From: Myxococcales bacterium
Lineage (GTDB): Bacteria; Myxococcota; Polyangia; Fen-1088
Direction: 5' to 3'
Assembly: GCA_003155465.1 (NCBI GenBank)
Contig: PMCR01000448.1
Span: 1-15,806 of the forward strand
Length of the DNA stretch: 15,806 bases
Shown here in pieces: positions 6,621 through 11,668 of the stretch; positions within the stretch are counted from its first letter, which is position 1; every line of letters starts with the position of its first letter. The notes beneath the pieces are model-generated. The model was not told where the DNA came from and did not search any database. It worked only from the letters and a program-made list of their open reading frames with translations. A program made the position numbers and the translations under genes.

Positions 6621-8465
6621 ATGGCATACGCCTCGCTCAGGGAATGCGTCGATGACCTGGAGCGGACGGGCCAGCTTCGCCGCGTGGGCGTCGAGGTCGA
6701 TGCACACCTGGAGGCGGCCGAGATCCAGCGCCGCGTGTTCCGCGCCCGCGGCCCGGCCCTCTATTTCCCGCAGGTCAAGGGCTGCCGCTTTCCCATGGTC
6801 AGCAACCTCTACGGGACCCTGGACCGGGCGCGCTTCATCCTTCGCGACGGCTTGGAGAAGGTCCGCCGTCTGGTCGAGTTGAGGGTCGATCCGGGTGCCG
6901 CCTGGAAGAGTCCTTGGCGCTACGCCGGCGTCCCCTTCACGTTGCTGCGCACGCGGCCCAGGCGGGTGGCGGGCGGTCCGGTGTTCGCGGGCCAGGTCGA
7001 GGCCAGCGATCTGCCGCAGCTTCGGTGCTGGCCCGACGACGGCGGGGCCTTCATCACCTTGCCCCAGGTGTACAGCGAGGATCCCGAGCGACCCGGGCCT
7101 GCCCACAGTAACCTCGGCATGTATCGCATCCAGCTTTCCGGAGGCCAGTACGAGCCGAACCGTGAAGCGGGCCTGCACTATCAGATCCACCGTGGCATCG
7201 GCGTACACCACGCGGCTGCCATCCGGCGCGGCGAGATCCTACGTGTGAACATTTACCTGGGCGGCCCGCCGGCCATGACCCTGGCCGCGGTGATGCCGTT
7301 GCCCGAAGGCATGTCCGAGCTTGCGTTCGCGGGCGCGCTCGCAGGCAGGCGGGTGCGGCTGGCGCAGCAGCAGGGCTGGCCCTTGCCGGTGCACACAGAC
7401 GCCGATTTCTGCCTGCTGGCCGAAGTGGATCCCGTGCTGCGCAAGCCGGAAGGGCCGTTTGGGGATCACCTGGGCTACTACAGCCTGGCGCACAGTTTTC
7501 CCGTGCTCAAGCTGCGCCGGATCTATCACCGCCCAGACGCCATCTGGCCTTTCACCGTGGTCGGCCGTCCGCCCCAGGAGGACAGCATCTTCGGCTCCCT
7601 AATCCACGAAATCACGGGTCCGCTGATTCCGTCGGTGCTTCCCGGCGTGCGCGCGGTGCACGCGGTGGACGCGGCCGGCGTGCACCCACTGCTTGTCGCC
7701 CTGGGCAGCGAACGCTACCTGCCGTTCGAGGAGCGGCAAGAGCCCCAGGAATTGCTCACCCAAGCGAACGCCATCCTGGGGCAAGGCCAGCTTTCTTTGG
7801 CCAAGTACTTGTTCATGGCAGCGACGGAGGACGATCCGCGCTTGGACGTGCGCGATGTCGGCGCGTTCTTGCAGCACGTTCTGGCCCGGGTCGACTGGCG
7901 CCGCGATCTGCATTTCCAGACGCAGACCACCATCGATACGCTCGACTACTCGGGCACTGGCCTGCACCGTGGATCCAAGCTGGTGGTGGCCGCGGTGGGG
8001 CGGCCACGGCGCACGCTGCCGACGGCAGCGCCGCCCGGCCTGCACCTGCCCAACGGTTTCACCGACGCGCGCGTGTGCTTGCCTGGTGTGCTCGCGCTGC
8101 GCGCGCCTGCCTGTGCGCCTGACCCCGAGGGCATGGCGGCAGACTTCGTCGCGTTCTGTGCCGCTTTCCGGGCCGACCATCCCTTGTGCGCCTTCCCGCT
8201 GGTGGTTCTGGTCGACGACAGCGAGTTCTGCAGCCGCAGCCTCGACAGCTTCCTCTGGGTGACCTTCTCGCGATCGAATCCGGCCAGCGACGTGGGCGGC
8301 ATCGAGGCGGCCACGGTCCACAAGCACTGGGGCTGCCGGGGATCGCTGGTGATCGACGCCCGCCGCAAGCCTCACCACGCGCCGCCCCTGGTTGAGGATC
8401 CGCAAGTCACCGCCCGCGTCGACTGTCTGTTCGCCAACAACGGACCTCTCGCGGGCATCGAATAG
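6621..8465 (+). CDS. UbiD-family prenylated-FMN-dependent decarboxylase
   Basis: UbiD enzymes reversibly (de)carboxylate aromatic or unsaturated acids using prenylated FMN and a divalent metal. The 614-residue product has the family core: SNLGMYRIQ (163-171, metal Asn164 and catalytic Arg169), LHYQIHRGIG (185-194) with a metal His, PEGMSELAFAG (228-238, metal Glu233), and EGPFGDHLGYYS (277-288, Glu277 and Asp282). Arg169-Glu277-Asp282 fits the catalytic Arg-Glu-Asp/Glu triad. The length is well above the ~490 of classical UbiD, with a long C-terminal part. Longer UbiD relatives are found in menaquinone-making bacteria, so a menaquinone-pathway role is plausible but unproven. No UbiX flavin prenyltransferase is present in the window. 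The ATG is 10 bases after the FmdB stop, consistent with an operon. The TAG stop lies three bases before the terminator hairpin. Confidence 0.85.
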   Translation: MAYASLRECVDDLERTGQLRRVGVEVDAHLEAAEIQRRVFRARGPALYFPQVKGCRFPMVSNLYGTLDRARFILRDGLEKVRRLVELRVDPGAAWKSPWRYAGVPFTLLRTRPRRVAGGPVFAGQVEASDLPQLRCWPDDGGAFITLPQVYSEDPERPGPAHSNLGMYRIQLSGGQYEPNREAGLHYQIHRGIGVHHAAAIRRGEILRVNIYLGGPPAMTLAAVMPLPEGMSELAFAGALAGRRVRLAQQQGWPLPVHTDADFCLLAEVDPVLRKPEGPFGDHLGYYSLAHSFPVLKLRRIYHRPDAIWPFTVVGRPPQEDSIFGSLIHEITGPLIPSVLPGVRAVHAVDAAGVHPLLVALGSERYLPFEERQEPQELLTQANAILGQGQLSLAKYLFMAATEDDPRLDVRDVGAFLQHVLARVDWRRDLHFQTQTTIDTLDYSGTGLHRGSKLVVAAVGRPRRTLPTAAPPGLHLPNGFTDARVCLPGVLALRAPACAPDPEGMAADFVAFCAAFRADHPLCAFPLVVLVDDSEFCSRSLDSFLWVTFSRSNPASDVGGIEAATVHKHWGCRGSLVIDARRKPHHAPPLVEDPQVTARVDCLFANNGPLAGIE

Positions 8466-8500
8466 AAAAACGGCGAGGAGGGTAGGCGCACCTCGCCGTT
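8466..8500 (-). terminator. Rho-independent terminator between convergent UbiD and lipoprotein genes
   Basis: Arms 8469-8478 and 8491-8500 are perfectly complementary over 10 bases (AACGGCGAGG / CCTCGCCGTT) around a 12-base loop. Read on the minus strand, the stem runs into five T residues (8470-8466), giving a strong terminator 21 bases past the lipoprotein stop. On the + strand the same hairpin begins right after the UbiD stop but is followed only by TTCG, so it would work less well in that direction. Confidence 0.8.
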
Positions 8501-8521
8501 CGCGATCAGTTCAACGCGCCG

Positions 8522-9220
8522 CTATTTGCAGAGGCCGGCCTGCTGCCAAGCCGACAACACCTGGGCGCAGGTAGCTTCGCCGTAGCTCGCCACCTGAGCG
8601 CATGCAGACGCACCCGCCGGGCTGCCGGCGAGCGTGGCACAGCAAGCCTGAACAGTGGCGCAGCTTCCGGTCGCGGTGCCGGTGCCGGTGCCGGTGCCGG
8701 TGCCGGTGCCGGTGCCGGTGCCGGTGCCGGTGCCGGTCCCCGTCCCGGTCGTACTTCCGGTACATACCGGTTCCACGCAACCTGAAGCCGTCACGCAGTC
8801 TGACACAGCCGTGATGGCAGTCATGCAAGCCGAGTCGCTAGCCAGGGTCGTACTGTAGCAGTTGGAAGCGCAGCTCGCCGCCGTGGCGTCGCACGGGCAG
8901 GCCTGCTCGCAGTTCATGTAGGCGGCGCAGGGACCAGAGAACGAGCCGCTGGCATAGCCGATGCCGAAGGCTGCCTGGAGTTGGCTGTCACAGTGGGCTT
9001 GCAAGCACTGCGTGTATGCGGTTTCTCCGGTGCAAGTCTGAGTCGATGTCGAGGCGGTGCATTGGCCAGTGAGCGGGTCTCTCCCGCTGGAATTCGCGGT
9101 CTGGGTGACGGTCGCGGTGCTCGTGCCGGTCACTGTGCTCGTGCCACTCGTGCTGCTGCCGCCTCCACAGGCCGCGGTTAGCAAGATCCCTATGCCTAGA
9201 CAAAGTGCAAGTGCTCGCAT
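8522..9220 (-). CDS. Cysteine-rich putative lipoprotein with Gly-Thr repeat linker
   Basis: The 232-residue product begins MRALALCLGIGILLTAAC, a signal peptide with a lipobox-like LLTAAC. Cys18 would be lipidated; Thr at -3 is a little off consensus. The mature part starts with a Gly/Ser/Thr-rich spacer, then a Cys-rich segment with about twenty cysteines, then a long alternating Gly-Thr run, then a second short Cys-rich module. Such proteins are seen in myxobacteria, but no named domain is recognised and the function is unknown; an exported, disulphide-stabilised surface protein is likely. AAGGAG lies five bases before the ATG at 9220. The in-frame ATG 15 bases earlier overlaps that site and is rejected. 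A promoter lies upstream at 9263-9291 and a terminator just downstream. The Gly-Thr run is encoded by a hexanucleotide tandem repeat. Confidence 0.8.
   Translation of the reverse strand: MRALALCLGIGILLTAACGGGSSTSGTSTVTGTSTATVTQTANSSGRDPLTGQCTASTSTQTCTGETAYTQCLQAHCDSQLQAAFGIGYASGSFSGPCAAYMNCEQACPCDATAASCASNCYSTTLASDSACMTAITAVSDCVTASGCVEPVCTGSTTGTGTGTGTGTGTGTGTGTGTGTGTATGSCATVQACCATLAGSPAGASACAQVASYGEATCAQVLSAWQQAGLCK
8675..8737. repeat. Perfect GGTGCC hexanucleotide tandem repeat (10.5 units) inside lipoprotein gene
   Basis: Ten exact copies of GGTGCC plus GGT run from 8675 to 8737, flanked on both sides by decayed copies. On the coding (minus) strand each unit gives Gly-Thr. Six-base changes keep the frame, so copy number would alter linker length without breaking the protein. 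Confidence 0.95.
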
Positions 9221-9515
9221 GTGAACTCCTTCCATTTTTGATGGGTAGTCTTAGTCCGTGTGAGTGTGGGCAGGCCCATATCCGTTGTCAACGAGACAGG
9301 ACTTTGACCGCTTCTCAGACGGTTCATCTCTAGTCGCGCGGGGAGCCCTCCGGCCTTCGGGACGAACAGCCCACCCTGCCCACCCCGCGCGCTTCCCGCG
9401 CGCCCTCGCCAGCGCTGCGCGTGGTGCACCATCGCGCGAGGCCGAGCGAAGCGAGCGGGGTGGGGTAGCGGGTGAGGGGCCGAAGGGCGGAGCGAACCCT
9501 TCCGGGGTTCCCATG
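9221..9515. other. 295-bp intergenic region with promoter and GC-rich imperfect inverted repeat
   Basis: The left part carries the lipoprotein promoter. The part from about 9341 to 9496 is extremely GC-rich. Its ends (9341-9394 and 9449-9496) are imperfect reverse complements, sharing a CTCCGnCCTTCGG block and a CACCCCGCnCGC block. A small perfect hairpin GCGCGC-TTCCC-GCGCGC sits at 9387-9403. A weak AACCC/GGGTT stem lies next to the pseudouridine-synthase stop. No gene is supported here. Confidence 0.5.
9263..9291 (-). promoter_or_regulatory. Sigma-70-type promoter of the lipoprotein gene
   Basis: On the minus strand a perfect TTGACA (9291-9286) is followed after exactly 17 bases by CACACT (9268-9263), a 3 of 6 match to the -10. 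The predicted start is near 9256, with a leader of about 36 bases that contains the AAGGAG site. Confidence 0.55.
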
Positions 9516-10472
9516 TCAAAGTTCCTTCATGTACGCGACCAGATCCTCGGGCAATGGGCTTTCGATTGTGATGGGCTCGCGCGTGCGCGGGTGCGGAAAG
9601 CACAGGCGGGCCGCGTGTAGGGCATGGCGGGGCAAGCCGTCAAAGGCCGCCAGCAGTTCGGGGGTAAGACCGGTGTCGCAATAGTCCATGAAGGCTTGCT
9701 CGCTTGCGCCATAGAGCTTGTCGCCCACGATTGAATGACCGATGGAGGCCAGGTGAACACGAATTTGGTGCTGTCGCCCTGTCTCCGGCAAGGCCTCGAC
9801 CAGCGCGTGCTCGGCAAAGGATCTCAGCACCCGGAAACGCGTCACCGCGGGTAAGCCGTCGGATGCGACGCCCATCATGATGCGCGTCTTGCTGTCGACC
9901 AGCCGCATTGGCCGATCGATCACGCCCTCAGGCTGTGTCGGCACGCCATGTACGATGGCCAGGTAGCTCTTCTTGACCAGCCGCTGTGCGAACGCGCGCT
10001 TCAGGAACGAAGCCGCCACCCGCCCACGGGCCACCAGCAGCACGCCCGAAGTCTCCCGATCCAGGCGGTGACAGATCTGCAGCGCCTCGCTGGGGAAACG
10101 TTCGCGCAGGAGCGCCACTAGTGTGTTCTTCCAGAACTTGGCCGTGGTGTGCATGGGCAACCCGGCCGGCTTGTCGAGGGCCAGAAAGGTTTCGTCCTCG
10201 GCCAGAATGCCGAAGTGGCGCGGCACCTCGGGCTCTATCGGGGCCGGTCGGTCGACGGTGATGGTGTCGCCCGCACGCACGCCCAGCGCCGGTCGCGGCC
10301 GTCGTCCGTCGTCCAGGCGGACCTGTTGCTCGATAACCGCGCGGATTTTCGTGCGTGACAGGCGGCGGATGCGGTGCTTCAGGAAATGGTCGAGGCGCCA
10401 ACCGTCGCACTCAGGGGGCACGCGCAGGCGCAACGGGATGATCTCCCGAGGCGCCTCGCCACCATCAGCCAA
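9516..10472 (-). CDS. RluA-family RNA pseudouridine synthase
   Basis: The product (318 residues) isomerises uridine to pseudouridine in rRNA or tRNA. An S4-like RNA-binding segment (about 17-75, WRLDHFLKHRIRRLSRTKIR) precedes the catalytic domain. The catalytic motif HRLDRETSG is at 135-143 with Asp138, and the typical ALPETGRQHQIRVHLASIGHSIVGDKLYG-type block is seen further on. The exact target (RluC, RluD or another type) cannot be assigned. No ATG is available. The first start after the preceding gene's stop is TTG at 10472; a later TTG at 10433 has GGGAG nine bases before it and is a good alternative. The gene is 33 bases downstream of the RRM gene and in the same frame, with no stop in between, so translation is probably coupled. 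It is the last gene of the group. Confidence 0.85.
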   Translation of the reverse strand: MADGGEAPREIIPLRLRVPPECDGWRLDHFLKHRIRRLSRTKIRAVIEQQVRLDDGRRPRPALGVRAGDTITVDRPAPIEPEVPRHFGILAEDETFLALDKPAGLPMHTTAKFWKNTLVALLRERFPSEALQICHRLDRETSGVLLVARGRVAASFLKRAFAQRLVKKSYLAIVHGVPTQPEGVIDRPMRLVDSKTRIMMGVASDGLPAVTRFRVLRSFAEHALVEALPETGRQHQIRVHLASIGHSIVGDKLYGASEQAFMDYCDTGLTPELLAAFDGLPRHALHAARLCFPHPRTREPITIESPLPEDLVAYMKEL

Positions 10473-10505
10473 ACCCGGGTCAGTCTCGATCGTGACCCCC
10501 GCCGC

Positions 10506-11075
10506 TCAATCCTCGTCGAGGACGCCCTTCCAGCGCCAGTTGCCGCGCTCGAGCTCCTCGGGCTTGGGCCGCGTCGAGCGCTTCTTCTCGGGACGATCGC
10601 GCCGGCCCTCGGGTTTGCCACCGGGCCGATCGTGGGCGCCCGCGCCGGGGGTAGGCGGGCGCGGTGGCCCGAAGCTTCGTGGTGCTCCCGGGGCGGAGGG
10701 ACCGCCCGGCCCGGAGAAGCGCGGTGTTGCGCCACCTTGGGCCGGAGGCCCACCCGGGGGCCGCAGGCCGCCGAAGCGCGGGGGCCCGCCAGTACCACCC
10801 TGGGGTCTTGGTCCACCCGGAGCGGGCCTGGCCTGAGCCTCCTCCACAATCAGTGCGCGGCCTTGTACCAGGCGGCCGCCGAGTTTTTCGATTGATAGCT
10901 TGGCACCGTCGTCGGTGGCGGTTTCAACAAAAGCGAAACCGCGCGGACGGCCGGTTTCGCGCTCGCAGGCCAGTCGGACACTGCGGACCTCAATACCCTC
11001 GCTGGTGAAGGCTTCCTTCAGCTCCAGCTCGGTGACGTTGTAGGAGAGGTTGCCTACGAAAAGGCGGGTTCCCAT
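10506..11075 (-). CDS. RRM-domain RNA-binding protein with Gly/Pro/Arg-rich tail
   Basis: The 189-residue product has one RNA recognition motif in residues 3-78. RNP2 is LFVGNL (5-10) and RNP1 is RGFAFVET (45-52), with the stacking aromatics Phe6, Phe47 and Phe49 in place, so single-stranded RNA binding is expected. The rest (about 82-170) is a disordered Gly/Pro/Arg-rich tail, ending in a charged segment with an EELERGNWRWKG motif. Bacterial single-RRM proteins of this shape act as RNA chaperones, often linked to cold or stress, and long basic tails favour condensate-like RNA binding. GAGGAAG lies seven bases before the ATG. The gene sits 26 bases after the IHF-like gene and 33 bases before the pseudouridine synthase, so the three are probably co-transcribed. 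Confidence 0.9.
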   Translation of the reverse strand: MGTRLFVGNLSYNVTELELKEAFTSEGIEVRSVRLACERETGRPRGFAFVETATDDGAKLSIEKLGGRLVQGRALIVEEAQARPAPGGPRPQGGTGGPPRFGGLRPPGGPPAQGGATPRFSGPGGPSAPGAPRSFGPPRPPTPGAGAHDRPGGKPEGRRDRPEKKRSTRPKPEELERGNWRWKGVLDED

Positions 11076-11101
11076 GAACTGACTTCCTCGAAATCTCGGT
11101 C

Positions 11102-11395
11102 CTACGGTGCGGCCGGGCGTTCGCCGTTCACGCGGTCGCGTAACTCCTTCCCCACCTTGAAAGTTGGCGTCCGACGGGCCGCAATCTGGATGGTTTCCCC
11201 GGTGCGTGGATTGCGCCCACTGCGAGCCGCAGAGTCACGAACAGCGAAGGCGCCGAACCCCCGGAAGTCTATTCTATCTCCCTTGGCCAGGCCTTCGGCC
11301 ACGGCATCCAATAGGCAATCAATCGTCGCTTCAACCTGAGGCCGGGGCAGGTTCTGCCTTTGGGCCACGAGGTCCACCAGATCGGACTTTTTCAT
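11102..11395 (-). CDS. IHF/HU-family DNA-binding protein, closest in look to the IHF beta subunit
   Basis: The 97-residue product is a full-length HU/IHF protein. It starts MKKSDLVDLVA, has IDFRGFGAF at 42-50, the DNA-intercalating arm RNPRTG at 61-66 with Pro63, and PTFKVGKELRDRVN at 77-90. RGFGAF and KVGKELRDRVN resemble IHF beta more than HU. These proteins bend DNA at specific sites and shape the nucleoid, usually as dimers; no alpha partner is in the window. It is the first gene of a probable operon with the RRM and pseudouridine-synthase genes. AAGGAG lies 12 bases before the ATG, which is long. An ATG of a four-codon minicistron lies between them and its TGA overlaps the gene's ATG (ATGA). 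The promoter and an overlapping palindrome are upstream. Confidence 0.9.
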   Translation of the reverse strand: MKKSDLVDLVAQRQNLPRPQVEATIDCLLDAVAEGLAKGDRIDFRGFGAFAVRDSAARSGRNPRTGETIQIAARRTPTFKVGKELRDRVNGERPAAP

Positions 11396-11443
11396 CGGTC
11401 GCTCATTCTCCTTATTTGCGTAGCGTTGCTCTTGGGGCGTGAA

Positions 11444-11462
11444 ACGGCCTCTTGCAGGCCGT
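11444..11462 (-). promoter_or_regulatory. Leader hairpin upstream of the IHF-like gene
   Basis: ACGGCCT (11444-11450) and AGGCCGT (11456-11462) form a perfect 7-base stem with a 5-base loop inside the predicted 5' leader. On the minus strand it is followed by TTTC, a short U-run, so it could be a weak attenuator or an RNA-binding-protein site. Confidence 0.4.
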
Positions 11463-11477
11463 CGGGAACTAGGTTCT

Positions 11478-11507
11478 AAGATATGGTGCCATATCGCTCA
11501 TGGTCAA
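11478..11507 (-). promoter_or_regulatory. Promoter of the IHF-like/RRM/RluA operon
   Basis: On the minus strand TTGACC (11507-11502; 5 of 6) and TATCTT (11483-11478; 4 of 6) are separated by 18 bases. Transcription would start near 11471, leaving a leader of about 75 bases before the ATG at 11395. Confidence 0.55.
11480..11495. promoter_or_regulatory. Perfect palindrome overlapping the operon promoter (likely operator)
   Basis: GATATGG-TG-CCATATC is an exact 7-2-7 inverted repeat covering the end of the spacer and most of the -10. A dimeric regulator bound here would block RNA polymerase. The regulator is not identified. Confidence 0.55.
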
Positions 11508-11668
11508 GTGCCGCTGCGTCTGCCAGGGCTGTGTGGCTTCTTGATAATGCCATGCATCACAGGAAGCCGGCGATTGGGGGACTCTCTGGAAGGCGACTTC
11601 GCCGATGTTTCGGGGTGCCAGGATATCACCCGTGAGACGCGATGCGCATAGTGCCCCAGCCTTCACCC

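Larger units (their letters stand above)
11396..11668. other. 273-bp intergenic region with IHF-like operon promoter and leader hairpins
   Basis: It holds the promoter and palindrome (11478-11507) and a leader hairpin at 11444-11462. Further upstream is an imperfect hairpin at 11535-11568 (GGCTTC / GAAGCC with partly paired inner bases). A WATCAA-type IHF half-site reads as TATCAA on the minus strand at 11546-11541. No gene or tRNA is seen. Confidence 0.5.

Noticed and set aside
9293..9336. TTGACC with a 17-base spacer on the + strand at about 9313, considered as a promoter
   Set aside because: The matching -10 (TCTCTA) is poor and no + strand gene follows.
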